The position numbers were made by a program, and so were the translations under genes. The notes beneath the pieces were generated by a model, which saw nothing but the letters and a program-made list of their open reading frames with translations, was not told the DNA's origin and did not search any database. This document shows, piece after piece, positions 1-8,012 of a stretch of DNA of 43,903 nucleotides (positions are counted from its first letter, which is position 1; each line of letters begins with the position of its first letter). Origin of the DNA: PALSA-505 sp035308365 (GTDB taxonomy: Bacteria; Actinomycetota; Actinomycetes; Streptosporangiales; Streptosporangiaceae); contig DATGGU010000045.1 in NCBI GenBank assembly GCA_035308365.1, positions 1-43,903 on the forward strand, in the 5' to 3' direction.

Positions 1-886
1 CCCAGACACCGGCCAGCGGAACCCAGGTGACCCCCGGCAGCCCGATCCAGCTCACGATCTCCAGCGAAGACACGGTGCCCGCCTGCACGACGCCTGCGCA
101 ACCGGCCTCCAGCACGGTGTCCGTGACCACCCAGGCCGGGCTGTTCGCCGGCACCACGGTGTGCATCGCCCTGCTGGGGATGCTGGTGCTGGGCGTTGGC
201 TACGTCTCCGGCCTGGGCATCGCCGCGGCGATCACGGTGCTGTTCACGGTGGCCGCCGCGGTCACCTTGCTGCCCGCGCTGCTGGGCGTGCTGGGGATGC
301 GGGTGCTGTCCCGCCGGGAACGCCGCCGGCTGGCCGCCGGCGGCCCCGCATCCGGCGGCACCACCACCCGCCACGCCTACGAGCTGCTCGCCGACGGGTT
401 CGGCCCCGGCTTCAACGGCCCCCTGCAACTGGCCGGCACCACCACCACCCCGGCCGCTACGGCCGCGTTCACCCGGCTGGCCGCCACCCTGAAGACCGAG
501 CCCGGCATCGCCGCGGTCTCCGCGCCCGTGGCCGGCCACGGCGCCTCGGTCATCAGCGTGATCCCCGCCACCTCCCCCGAAGCCGCGGCGACCAGCACCC
601 TCATCAGCCATCTGCGGGACAGCGTCATCCCCGCCGCTTCATCCTGTCCGGCCAGCAGATCACCGGCGAGTTCGGCCTCGGCCTGGCCGCCGCGGTCCTG
701 CTCGACGCGTTCCTGCTGCGCACCTTCCTGGTCCCGGCCCTGATGCACCTGGCCGGGCGCGCCAACTGGTGGCTGCCCGGCTGGCTGGACCGCATCCTGC
801 CGCACCTGTCCATCGAACCCGCCACCGGATCACCCGCCCAGCCCCGCGACCGCCAGCGGCCTCAGCCGCAGCACGCGGCGCGATAG
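1..886 (+). pseudogene. MMPL-family transporter remnant with upstream PASTA-like tail
   Basis: An open frame entering from the window edge first reads like the end of a PASTA repeat (about 3-60, core GTQVTPGSPIQLTIS). It then passes in frame into the middle of an MMPL (RND-like) membrane protein from about 135, with LFAGTTVCIALLGM, a second hydrophobic segment and the start of the second extracellular loop. At about 634 the frame breaks. The MMPL C-terminus resumes in the next frame (FILSGQQITGEFGLGL, then ANWWLPGWLDRILPHL) and ends at 886. Family members have roughly 190 more residues, with several membrane helices, between these two points. The first transmembrane half is also missing. I see a dead gene with at least one block deletion plus a frameshift; whether the PASTA-like part is a real fusion or another scar is unclear. 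Confidence 0.75.
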
Positions 887-900
887 CGGCGAACCCACGA

Positions 901-940
901 GCCGCCGGGCAAGGACGCGACATGGGCCTTGCCCGGCGGC
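901..940. terminator. Perfect 14-bp hairpin after the MMPL remnant
   Basis: GCCGCCGGGCAAGG at 901-914 is exactly complementary to 927-940 across a 12-nt loop. It lies 15 bp past the stop of the MMPL remnant. There is no T-run, as is usual for terminators in high-GC actinobacteria. A related TGCCGGGCA motif recurs at about 954-962. Confidence 0.45.
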
Positions 941-1314
941 CCGGGCGCACGCCTGCCGGGCAAACCCTACCCGCCGCGGCGCAGCGCACCTCCCGGCTCG
1001 CGCGGCAAATGCCAGGCGGCGCGGAATGCGCCCAGCCGCCGCCCGGGGGCAGGCCCCGGTCTCCTGCGGTGCGCCGCCCGAACCAAGACCTGACAGCACC
1101 CCGCCAGCCCCCGGCAAGCAACGAACGGAACATAGACGATCCGTAACCGGATAAGTACCCCGAATCGCCCGCCGACTTGGATGGCAGCTCAGAGAAGCAA
1201 GATCATCGCTAGCGCCAACGGCTGCGCAGATCCTGCCCGGACCCGGTGTCCATCCCCCAATGGGCGGGCCGTGCGCGGCCGCGGCCGCCTGCTGTGGGTC
1301 AGGGCGGAGCCGGG
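941..1314. other. Gap without a supported gene
   Basis: No frame here shows a recognisable protein, a convincing ribosome site or conserved motifs. The open frames are Arg/Pro/Ala-rich by-products of high GC. The segment holds the 3' flank of the MMPL remnant and the 3' flank of the minus-strand Cys4 gene. Confidence 0.5.
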
Positions 1315-1656
1315 CTATGCCGCCTGGCCGTGTCGCGGGCCCCGGGTGACCGGCGACAGCCTGGGCCGCCATCTTCGCTGCTCGGGGATCATGCCCTGGG
1401 TCTCGAACTCATGCGCCACTTCGTAGCTGACGTCAGGACCGCATTCCTCGCACGCGAGCACCGGTTCGCCGGTGGGCAGGCGGCCGACCTGATAGGCCAT
1501 GGTCGCCAGGAGACGCCGGCAGTTGGGGACCGCACAGCGCATTCCATCCTGCTGTCCCGGGGTCAGGGTCCGAGGATCGATAACAGGCAGTGACTGAACA
1601 TCGTTGATGGGCGTGGCGTCCGTGATGGATGGGTCAAAAGGTGGCCCTTGTGCCAT
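1315..1656 (-). CDS. Small Cys4 (putative zinc-ribbon) hypothetical protein
   Basis: A 113-residue protein with two cysteine pairs, Cys41/Cys46 (CAVPNC) and Cys69/Cys72 (CEEC), spaced like a zinc ribbon. The first 35 residues are Pro/Asp/Thr-rich and probably disordered. I chose the ATG at 1656 because GGAGG at 1665-1669 sits eight bases before it; an upstream in-frame ATG at 1695 has no comparable site. Function is not recognised. Zinc binding is inferred only from the cysteine spacing. It lies alone on the minus strand downstream of the PspA-like gene, with an AT-rich leader. Confidence 0.6.
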   Translation of the reverse strand: MAQGPPFDPSITDATPINDVQSLPVIDPRTLTPGQQDGMRCAVPNCRRLLATMAYQVGRLPTGEPVLACEECGPDVSYEVAHEFETQGMIPEQRRWRPRLSPVTRGPRHGQAA

Positions 1657-1739
1657 TTCGTGAACCTCCGGGGTGTCGTCCACGATCACACCCATGTGGC
1701 GGGTGTTACCCCCGTAGCCATGTCCAACACCTGCGGCAC

Positions 1740-1815
1740 GACTACAAACTTATTTTATTTTGCGCTCGGCACCTCCGGGGGAGCACAGTAACAGCTAAGA
1801 AAATACGTTGACCAT
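1740..1815. promoter_or_regulatory. AT-rich upstream region, possible promoter
   Basis: This is one of the few AT-rich patches in the window, with a TTATTTTATTTT run at about 1749-1760. On the minus strand it gives TAAAAT-like -10 candidates upstream of the Cys4 gene. I could not assign a convincing -35 box. Confidence 0.3.
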
Positions 1816-1948
1816 CCTGAGAAAACACAAAGATCCGGCCGCCCCGGCCACCCCGGCGGGCAGCGGCAAGCCAGCCCAGATCCGGCCATACCGGCTCTCA
1901 GCAGGCATAATGACCGGCTTCCATGCGCAGGCTGCGGTCAGCGACCGG

Positions 1949-2677
1949 TCAGCTACTGGTCAGTTCGGGAGGTGACTGCGGGCCCGCGGCGATCTCGGCC
2001 TTGAGCGCGGCGAGTTCCCGGTCGATGTCGGCACCCGAACTGGCCTCGTCCAGTTCCTTCTGGATGTCGTCTGGGCCGCCGACATCTTCCAGCACACCCG
2101 ACTGAAGCAGTTCGTCGGTGGCGGCGGCCCTGGCCTGCATATTGGCGATCTTGTCCTGCGCCCGCTGAAGCGCCGCCCCCTCATCGCCGAAGCCGGTGGA
2201 AATTCCTGAAACACTTTCGTTTACCGAAGCTTCAGCCTGGGCAGCGGAATACTGCGCCTTCATGACTTCCTTCTTCGTCCGGAAGTCATTCACCCGCTTT
2301 TGCAGTACCTCGAGCGACTGCTCGAGCTTGGCCTCCTGCTCGGCGAGCTGATCGTGTTGCGACTCCATCTCGCCGATCTGGGCCTGGGCCGCGGCCTTGC
2401 GCGACAGCGCCTCCCTGGCCAGGTCCTCCTTGCCCAGCGCGAGGGCCTGCCTGGCCTGTTCCTGGAGGTGGTCCACGGTGTGCTGGAACTGCTTCTCCTG
2501 CAGTTCGAGCTGCTTGCGCGAGGCCGCGATGTCCACCAGTCCCCGGCGCACCCTGGTGATCTGGTCGAGCATCTGTTCATAGGAGAGATCGAGCATCTCG
2601 CCGGGTTTTTCGGCCGCGTCGAGCGCCTTGTTGGCCTTGGCCGCCAGCACGTCATGAGCCCGCTGGAAAAGTGACAT
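1949..2677 (-). CDS. PspA/IM30-family envelope-stress protein
   Basis: A 242-residue, almost wholly helical protein of the PspA/IM30 (Vipp1, ESCRT-III-like) family. These peripheral membrane proteins protect or remodel the cytoplasmic membrane under stress. The N-terminus MSLFQRAHDVLAAKANKALD is the typical amphipathic helix. Residues about 25-190 form the long charged coiled coil rich in Gln/Glu/Lys/Ala, and the acidic C-terminus holds the last short helix. The start at 2677 is set by a GAGGAG site about ten bases upstream; an extension to 2824 reads as non-family sequence. It lies 143 bp downstream of the MFS gene. The family call is firm; the specific stress signal is unknown. Confidence 0.88.
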   Translation of the reverse strand: MSLFQRAHDVLAAKANKALDAAEKPGEMLDLSYEQMLDQITRVRRGLVDIAASRKQLELQEKQFQHTVDHLQEQARQALALGKEDLAREALSRKAAAQAQIGEMESQHDQLAEQEAKLEQSLEVLQKRVNDFRTKKEVMKAQYSAAQAEASVNESVSGISTGFGDEGAALQRAQDKIANMQARAAATDELLQSGVLEDVGGPDDIQKELDEASSGADIDRELAALKAEIAAGPQSPPELTSS

Positions 2678-2820
2678 GCCGATCCGCTCCTCGCTGTGCC
2701 CATCGTCAGCAGAGCCAACGCCGGTTCCGCTGTCAACCAGGCCAGTATCGCAGGGTCTGAAATGGTGGGTGCCGCCGCGCTGCGCACGTGTGATCCCCCC
2801 ACCGTAAGGAAGCGGATTCG

Positions 2821-4125
2821 TCAAAGGGCCATGCTCGCGTCCGTCCCCGGCTCGGGGGCCGTACCCGCCGCGGGCGTGACCGGGTGCGGCAGCGCCTGCT
2901 GACGGCGGAAACCGGGCAGCAGGCGGGCCAGGATCAGCGCGCCGGCCACACAGGCCAGCCCGCCGGAGACCACCGATGCCGTGTCGCCGAACGCGGTAGC
3001 CACCGCCCCGGACTCCAGGTCGCCCAGCCGCGGTCCCCCGGTGACCACCGCCATCTGCACGCCCTGCAGCCGTCCGCGCAGCGCGTCCGGCACCGAGAGC
3101 TGGATGATCGTGCTGCGGAAGACGGCCGAGATGACGTCGGCCCAGCCCGCCACCGCGAGCAGCACCAGCGCGGCGGGCAGCCAGGACACCAGGCCGAACC
3201 CGGTGATCGCCAGGCCCCAGACGATCACCGCGATGATCACCGCCAGCCCCTGGCGGCGGATCCGGCCGACCCAGCCGGCCGTCACCGCGCCGATCAGCGC
3301 CCCGGCACCGGGCGCGGCGTACAGGAAGCCGACCACCGGCGCGCCGCCGCCGAACACGGTCGAGGCGAGCGCCGGGAACAGCGCGCGCGGCATCCCGAAC
3401 ACCATGGCGTTGATGTCGATCACATAGGCGCCCTGGACGGCCTGCCGGCCGCGCAGGAAGCGGAATCCCTCGATGATCGAGCGGACGCCCGGCCGATGAC
3501 CGCCACCGGCCGGCCGCTGCGCGGAGATGAAGAACACCGCCAGCAGGGACGCGCCGAAGCTGGCCGTGTCCACCCAGTAGACGAACCGGACGCCGGCCCC
3601 GGCCAGCAGCAGCCCGGCGACGGCGGGCCCGGCCACCGCGCCGAGCTGGAACAGCGACTGGAACATGGCCGCCGCGGCGGACAGCTCGGAGCGCTGCACC
3701 ATGTTCGGCACCATGGCATTGCGCGCCGCGCTGTCACAGCCGCTCAGCCCGGCGGCCAGGGCCGGGATGACGAACAGCGGCCACAGCGCCGAGGCCGTGT
3801 CGGCGTTGACCGCCAGGCCAGCGCTGCACAGCGCGCCCATCGCCTCGACCACCAGCAGCATCGTCCGGCGGTCCATGCCGTCGGCCAGCGAGCCGCCGAC
3901 CAGCGACCCAATGATCAGCGGGAAGAGCGCGGCCAGCGAGACCAGGCCGACGTCGAGAGACGAGCTGGTCAGCCGGTACACCTGATAGGGCACCGCAACC
4001 GCGGTGAGCTGGCTGCCCAGGACGGAGACAAGCTGGCCGAGGAACAGGGCGCGGAAGTCCCCGGAACGCCGCAGCGGCGTGATGTCGACGAACAGGTGCC
4101 TGGCGCGCCAGGTGAGCCGTTTCAC
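2821..4125 (-). CDS. MFS transporter (DHA3/EntS-like exporter)
   Basis: A 434-residue integral membrane protein with about 12 hydrophobic segments. The N-terminal half carries FRALFLGQLVSVLGSQLTAV and the loop motif GGSLADGMDRRTMLL (cytoplasmic loop 2-3), as in the DHA3 group that includes EntS and macrolide exporters. A role in exporting a small molecule or drug is inferred from the family. It starts with GTG. The C-terminal 25 residues are hydrophilic. It follows the S41 peptidase gene by 63 bp and may be the last gene of the GntR-HAD-S41-MFS run, so its substrate may relate to that set. Confidence 0.85.
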   Translation of the reverse strand: MKRLTWRARHLFVDITPLRRSGDFRALFLGQLVSVLGSQLTAVAVPYQVYRLTSSSLDVGLVSLAALFPLIIGSLVGGSLADGMDRRTMLLVVEAMGALCSAGLAVNADTASALWPLFVIPALAAGLSGCDSAARNAMVPNMVQRSELSAAAAMFQSLFQLGAVAGPAVAGLLLAGAGVRFVYWVDTASFGASLLAVFFISAQRPAGGGHRPGVRSIIEGFRFLRGRQAVQGAYVIDINAMVFGMPRALFPALASTVFGGGAPVVGFLYAAPGAGALIGAVTAGWVGRIRRQGLAVIIAVIVWGLAITGFGLVSWLPAALVLLAVAGWADVISAVFRSTIIQLSVPDALRGRLQGVQMAVVTGGPRLGDLESGAVATAFGDTASVVSGGLACVAGALILARLLPGFRRQQALPHPVTPAAGTAPEPGTDASMAL

Positions 4126-4188
4126 CGGGCGGCGCCCTTCAGCCTCCGGCCCGCCGCGATCCGCACAACGATCGAGGCTACCGGGCGG

Positions 4189-5157
4189 CTATGGATCCGC
4201 CTGGTCAGGGCCTTCCAGTTTGCCCAGGGCGGCGCGGGCCTCCTTCTCGACCGGGCCGGGCGGCGGCAGCGCCAGCACGTGCCGCAGCGCCGCGGCGTAG
4301 GCGACGTCCTGGGCCTCACCGGCCGGCACGGCGATGTCCGGCGTCACGCCGGTGCCCTCCCAGTTCGTGCCGGTGACCGGGTTGATGGACCTGGCGTACG
4401 GCACCTTGATCACCATGGTGGCGCTGACCGGCAGCTCGTCGGCCTGGTGGGCGCCGCCGCGGGTGGTCTCCCCGATCAGCGTCGCGCGGCCCTGCACCTG
4501 CAGGTTGTAGCAGAACTCCTCGCCACCGGAGAACGTCCGGCCGCTGGTCAGCACGTACACCGGCCGGCCGGTGTAGCGCTCCCCCGGCAGGTACGGCAGG
4601 CTCCAGTACTGCCTGGTCAGCCCGGTTGTGCCGTCGTAGACGTCGTTGAGGTGGACGCTCGGGTCCGGGAAGAAGTAGCTGCACCAGAAGGTGACCCCCT
4701 CGACCGCGCCGCCGCTGTTGCGGCGCAGGTCGATGATCAGCGCGTAGGTTCCGCAGACCAGTTGCATGGCGGCGGCGATGGCCGGGGCCGCGGCGCCGGG
4801 GAACGGGATGCGGCGCAGGTCCAGATAGCCGATGTTGCCGTCGAGCCGTTCGGCGCGGCGGATGCCGAAGTTGTCCAGGCGGCCGCGCTCGCTCCCGGCC
4901 TGTCCTTGTTCCTGTCCCGGCTCCGGCCGCCCGGGGACGACGGCCTCGACCCTGAGGTGCCTGTCGGCGCAGAGCCCGTAGAGCTGGCTGGTGAGCCGTT
5001 CGGCGAGGGCCGTCTCGTCCAGATCGTCGTACTCGCCGCCGGCCAGCCTCGCCTCGATCGCCGCGGCGGCCTGTCCGGCCCGGCCGGGGAACAGGTAGCG
5101 CTCGCGCAGCAGGGCGAGCGCGGCGGCGACGGTCTCCCGGGCTGGCTGCTGCGCCAT
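4189..5157 (-). CDS. S41-family (IRBP/tricorn-type) peptidase
   Basis: A 322-residue protein with the S41 peptidase core. A helical N-terminal domain (1-70) is followed by the sheet region IGYLDLRRIPF, the strand YALIIDLRRNSGG (139-150) and the nucleophile loop TSGRTFSGGEEF (204-215; Ser210 is the likely nucleophile). ETTRGGAH follows shortly after, as in interphotoreceptor-retinoid-binding-protein-type S41 members. There is no PDZ domain and no signal peptide, so it is probably cytoplasmic, unlike Ctp proteases. Its ATG shares one base with the stop of the HAD gene, so the two are probably translationally coupled. Its substrate is unknown. Confidence 0.85.
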   Translation of the reverse strand: MAQQPARETVAAALALLRERYLFPGRAGQAAAAIEARLAGGEYDDLDETALAERLTSQLYGLCADRHLRVEAVVPGRPEPGQEQGQAGSERGRLDNFGIRRAERLDGNIGYLDLRRIPFPGAAAPAIAAAMQLVCGTYALIIDLRRNSGGAVEGVTFWCSYFFPDPSVHLNDVYDGTTGLTRQYWSLPYLPGERYTGRPVYVLTSGRTFSGGEEFCYNLQVQGRATLIGETTRGGAHQADELPVSATMVIKVPYARSINPVTGTNWEGTGVTPDIAVPAGEAQDVAYAAALRHVLALPPPGPVEKEARAALGKLEGPDQADP

Positions 5158-5897
5158 CAGCCTGGGCCGGGCACCGGCCGGGCCAGTTCGGCGGCGACCG
5201 CGCCGACGAAGGCCCGCATGGAGGGGAACTCCCAGTCGGGCGTGACCTGGACGCTCGGCCGTGGTGTGGCGCCCGTCCCCGGCCGGTCGTGGCGGCGGTT
5301 GATCCAGACGGTCGGCAGCCCGGCCCGCTTGGCCGGCACGTGATCGTGGAACAAGCTCTGCGCCACGTGCAGCAGCCTGCCCCGGGGTATGCCCAGCCGG
5401 TCCACCTCGGCCAGCAGGGCCTCGAAGTTCCGCGGCGACGGCTTGTAGGAACCCACGTCCTGGGCGGTGATAACGCTGGTGAATGCGACGCCGAGCCGCC
5501 GGTTGCTGGCCGCGAACGAATCCCTGTCGACGTTGGACAGGATGATGAGCCGGTAGTGCCGGGACAGCTCGGTGAGCGCCCCGGCCGAATCGCCGAACGC
5601 CGGCCAGTCCGGCACGGAACGGCCGAGCCGCTCCGCGTCCTCGTCGCTCACTGTGGCGCCGAGTTCCGCGCCGAGGCCCCGGAGGCTGCGGGCGAGGATG
5701 AGCGGATAGGCGTCGCCCGGGTGTTCTTGCTCGGACCGTTCCTCCTGCCCGGAGTAGGCCACCAGCAGCGCCTCGTCATCCAGCGTGAGCCCGCGCGAGC
5801 GCGCCCATGGCCCGAGCACGGCCGCCAGCCCGGCCTCCCAGTCGATCAATGTCCCGTAGCAGTCGAAGCTCAGCGCCTCGAAATCGGTCAGCCTCAT
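5157..5897 (-). CDS. HAD-superfamily hydrolase, 2-haloacid dehalogenase-like
   Basis: A 246-residue HAD hydrolase. Motif I is SFDCYGTLIDW with the nucleophilic Asp12, motif II is IILSNVDR, and the motif III lysine lies in YKPSPRNF. The cap domain between motifs I and II resembles type II (S)-2-haloacid dehalogenases, although many relatives are phosphatases. I chose the ATG at 5897 because GGAGAGGG lies a few bases upstream and the protein then opens directly with the HAD fold. The gene starts 14 bp after the GntR regulator stops, so it is probably controlled by that regulator. The substrate cannot be read from the sequence. Confidence 0.85.
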   Translation of the reverse strand: MRLTDFEALSFDCYGTLIDWEAGLAAVLGPWARSRGLTLDDEALLVAYSGQEERSEQEHPGDAYPLILARSLRGLGAELGATVSDEDAERLGRSVPDWPAFGDSAGALTELSRHYRLIILSNVDRDSFAASNRRLGVAFTSVITAQDVGSYKPSPRNFEALLAEVDRLGIPRGRLLHVAQSLFHDHVPAKRAGLPTVWINRRHDRPGTGATPRPSVQVTPDWEFPSMRAFVGAVAAELARPVPGPG

Positions 5898-5911
5898 CGC
5901 TTCCCTCTCCG

Positions 5912-6562
5912 TTACCCGGCCGCGCCGGCGATCTGGCCGAGGAAGAAGTGCTCGGCGGTGTTCATGTGCTCGTTCCACGCCTGGACGGCGGCCTGCTCAT
6001 CGCCCGCGCGCAGGGCGGCCAGGAGGACGGCGTGCTCGTGGGCGATCTGCCCGGCGTCCCGGTAGGCCGGCCGCAGCTGGGCGATGAGCAGCCGCAGCTC
6101 GGCTCCGGCCTCGTTGAACGTGCGCAGCAGCCGGGCCGACCCGGCCGCGGCAAGCACGGCGCGGTGAAAGGCGATGTCCGCGTCCGCGACCTTGTCCCAG
6201 GACACCTGGCCGGCCAGCGCGGTGAAGTCATCGAGCGCCGCCTGCACGCCGTCGAGCGACGGCCCGTTCCGCAGGACCAGCCGTACCGCGGCTACTTCGA
6301 CCGGCCCGCGCAGCCGGTACAGGTCCACCGCGTCGGCCGCCGTGAACGAGCGCACCCGGGCGCTCTGCCCCCGGTCCCGCTCCAGCAGCCCATCGGCGAC
6401 CAGCATCTGCACCGCCGCCCGGATCGTCGGGCGCGCGGCGCCGAACTCCGCCGTCAGCTCCGTGTCGCGCAGCTCCTGGCCGCCGGCGTATTCCCCGGCC
6501 AGCAACCGCCTCCGCAGCTCGGCCGCCACCGCGTCGGCCACCGTGACCGTTTCCACACTCAT
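5912..6562 (-). CDS. GntR-family regulator, FCD (FadR) subfamily
   Basis: A 216-residue transcription factor. Residues about 8-72 form the winged helix, with LRDTELTAEFGAARPTIRAA as the recognition part. Residues about 80-205 form the all-helical FCD ligand domain, with ADIAFHRAVL and HEHAVLLAAL contributing the usual metal or acid-binding residues. FCD regulators usually sense small carboxylates. As first gene of the GntR-HAD-S41-(MFS) run it is likely a local repressor. A CTGT-ATA-ACAG palindrome lies just upstream of its start. Confidence 0.9.
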   Translation of the reverse strand: MSVETVTVADAVAAELRRRLLAGEYAGGQELRDTELTAEFGAARPTIRAAVQMLVADGLLERDRGQSARVRSFTAADAVDLYRLRGPVEVAAVRLVLRNGPSLDGVQAALDDFTALAGQVSWDKVADADIAFHRAVLAAAGSARLLRTFNEAGAELRLLIAQLRPAYRDAGQIAHEHAVLLAALRAGDEQAAVQAWNEHMNTAEHFFLGQIAGAAG

Positions 6563-6570
6563 ATGTATGA

Positions 6571-6581
6571 CTGTATAACAG
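6571..6581. promoter_or_regulatory. Candidate GntR operator
   Basis: CTGTATAACAG is a perfect inverted repeat (CTGT/ACAG around ATA) nine bases upstream of the GntR start, in a locally AT-rich stretch (about 6560-6600). The position suits autorepression. The assignment is inferred from location and symmetry only. Confidence 0.45.
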
Positions 6582-6737
6582 ATAGCCAGATATGCAAACT
6601 GATTGGTGACCGCGGGCGGGAGGCTGGGAGCCCCCAGGAACCGAAAGGCACTCGACAGCCGGAAACCGGGTCGGCGCCGGGCCTCATCAGAAGACTTGAG
6701 GCCCGGCGAGAGCGATGTCCATCCTTGGTGAGCCTCG

Positions 6738-7331
6738 TCAGCCCGGCGGCCATGGCTGTTGCTTACGGCGGGCGCGGAAGTTTCTGTTCTTGATCATGTT
6801 GCCGCAGGTGGCCATGTCGCACCAGGTGCCGCGGCGGGTGGGCGAACGGTCGTAGAAGGCCCACCGGCACTCGGGATTCCGGCAGATCTTCAGGCGCTGC
6901 CAGGTGCCCTGCTGCTGGGCGTCCCTGACGATCAGGAGCAGCCCGGCCAGGCCGCCGGCCAGGGTCTGCGGCTCGGTGGCCAGCAGAATGTGCCCGGCTG
7001 GATCGACGCTCAGCTTCGGGCTGCCCGCCCGGGCCAGGGCGCCGAGCGGCACGAGTTCCTCAGCCGCCGGCCGGGTGCCGCCGCCGTTGTGGGCGAGCAG
7101 GGCGCGCAGGCTCTCCCGCACCTCGCGCGCCTGGCGCAGCTCCGGCTCTCCGAGGCTGGCGCCGGTGGCGGCCAGGCCGGCTTCGCGCAGCCATGGACCC
7201 GCCGTTTCCGCGCGGTCCAGGAGATCCGTGCCGTGTTCTGCGTCCCAGGTGTTGACGAACGCCTGGACCAGGAGCAGCGGTACAGGGGCCGGCCTGCTCT
7301 CATCGGGGTTCGCCCACGACGGAAGTTCCAC
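6738..7331 (-). CDS. ABATE/CGNR zinc-finger protein (putative regulator)
   Basis: A 197-residue protein of the CGNR family. The N-terminal helical ABATE domain (about 15-140) is thought to bind a small ligand. It is followed by a C-terminal treble-clef-like zinc finger with Cys150, Cys155, Cys171 and Cys176, the last in the hallmark CGN(M) motif. A basic tail (NRNFRARRKQ) follows and suits nucleic-acid binding. The GTG start at 7331 has GAGAGG six bases upstream. It is transcribed divergently from the gene at 7474 across a strongly symmetrical region, which suggests autoregulation. Confidence 0.88.
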   Translation of the reverse strand: MELPSWANPDESRPAPVPLLLVQAFVNTWDAEHGTDLLDRAETAGPWLREAGLAATGASLGEPELRQAREVRESLRALLAHNGGGTRPAAEELVPLGALARAGSPKLSVDPAGHILLATEPQTLAGGLAGLLLIVRDAQQQGTWQRLKICRNPECRWAFYDRSPTRRGTWCDMATCGNMIKNRNFRARRKQQPWPPG

Positions 7332-7340
7332 GCCGTCCTC

Positions 7341-7404
7341 TCGTGACCTTTAAAGACTTTTAACCGGTCATGCATGACCAGTATAATCCAGTTATAGGTC
7401 ACGA
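7341..7404. promoter_or_regulatory. Nested dyad operator with TATAAT promoter between divergent genes
   Basis: A perfect 14-bp palindrome, GGTCATGCATGACC (7366-7379), and an outer 9-bp inverted repeat (TCGTGACCT at 7341-7349 with AGGTCACGA at 7396-7404) share the same centre at 7372.5. Both arms contain the core GTCA or TGAC. A consensus -10 box TATAAT lies at 7382-7387 on the plus strand, immediately after the inner palindrome. A protein bound there would block the promoter. The left outer arm lies close to the ribosome site of the CGNR gene. Confidence 0.6.
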
Positions 7405-7473
7405 CGAGACTCGCCGAGCATGGCCAGCGGACTGCGGCTCCCGGCGCTCAGGCGAATCGAGACGGAGGTGCTC

Positions 7474-7950
7474 ATGCTCCTCGTGACAGAGCAGGAAGGA
7501 ACCTGCCCCGTGGCCAAGCGGGCGGGCGTATGGGACCGGATCATGACCCGCGCCCGGTCCTTCACGCTTGACGGCCAGCTCGCCGGCGGCGCCTCGCCGG
7601 AGGCCACCGTCCGGCTCGCGCTCCGCGCCCAGCAGCTCACCAGCATGCGCGAACGTCGCGGGCTGGCCCTTGGCATCGCACACATCCTCGCCAGCGCGAC
7701 GCAGCCGCCGGGGTCGCACTGGCTGCCCATCCAGGTCTGCCGGGACCGGGTGCTGGCCGCGGCGGACGACTTCCGGGCCCTGGCGGGCCTGCTGCTGAAG
7801 CCGGCGCCGGTTCCCGCTCAGGGGGTGGCACAGACCAGCCTGCTGCTGCACGACGGCGGCAGCCCGCTCTACCGGCGCAGTTCCCCCGAAGACCTGCGCG
7901 CCCGCATCCGTCAGGCCGTCCAGGTGCTCGGCTCCCTCACCGGCCCGTAG
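7474..7950 (+). CDS. Conserved actinobacterial hypothetical protein
   Basis: A 158-residue protein of unknown function. It resembles a family common in actinomycetes, with an early LALRAQ segment, then VCRDRVLAAADDLR-like and LLLHDGGSPLYRRSSPEDLR-like stretches. The middle is helical. No signal peptide, membrane segment or catalytic motif is evident. I chose the ATG at 7474 because GGAGGTG (7464-7470) lies three bases before it; the in-frame ATG at 7420 has only a weak site. It is transcribed away from the CGNR gene from the TATAAT promoter at 7382. Codon use is normal for the window. Confidence 0.7.
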   Translation: MLLVTEQEGTCPVAKRAGVWDRIMTRARSFTLDGQLAGGASPEATVRLALRAQQLTSMRERRGLALGIAHILASATQPPGSHWLPIQVCRDRVLAAADDFRALAGLLLKPAPVPAQGVAQTSLLLHDGGSPLYRRSSPEDLRARIRQAVQVLGSLTGP

Positions 7951-8000
7951 GAATCACACCGGATCCGGGCACGGCCCGCTGCGTGCCGACGGTCACGCGG

Positions 8001-8006
8001 TACCGT
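8001..8006 (+). promoter_or_regulatory. Candidate -10 box of a leaderless gene
   Basis: TACCGT (TANNNT type) ends six bases before the ATG at 8013, with no ribosome site between. This spacing puts the transcript start at or next to the start codon. Confidence 0.35.
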
Positions 8007-8012
8007 GCGGGC

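Noticed and set aside
2678..2824. N-terminal extension of the PspA-like protein
   Set aside because: The typical amphipathic N-terminus and a GAGGAG site place the start at 2677.
2884..5343. 819-codon open frame on the plus strand
   Set aside because: It is antisense to the MFS, S41 and HAD genes, has Arg/Gln/Gly-rich filler composition and no family motifs. Long antisense frames are a by-product of GC-rich codon use.
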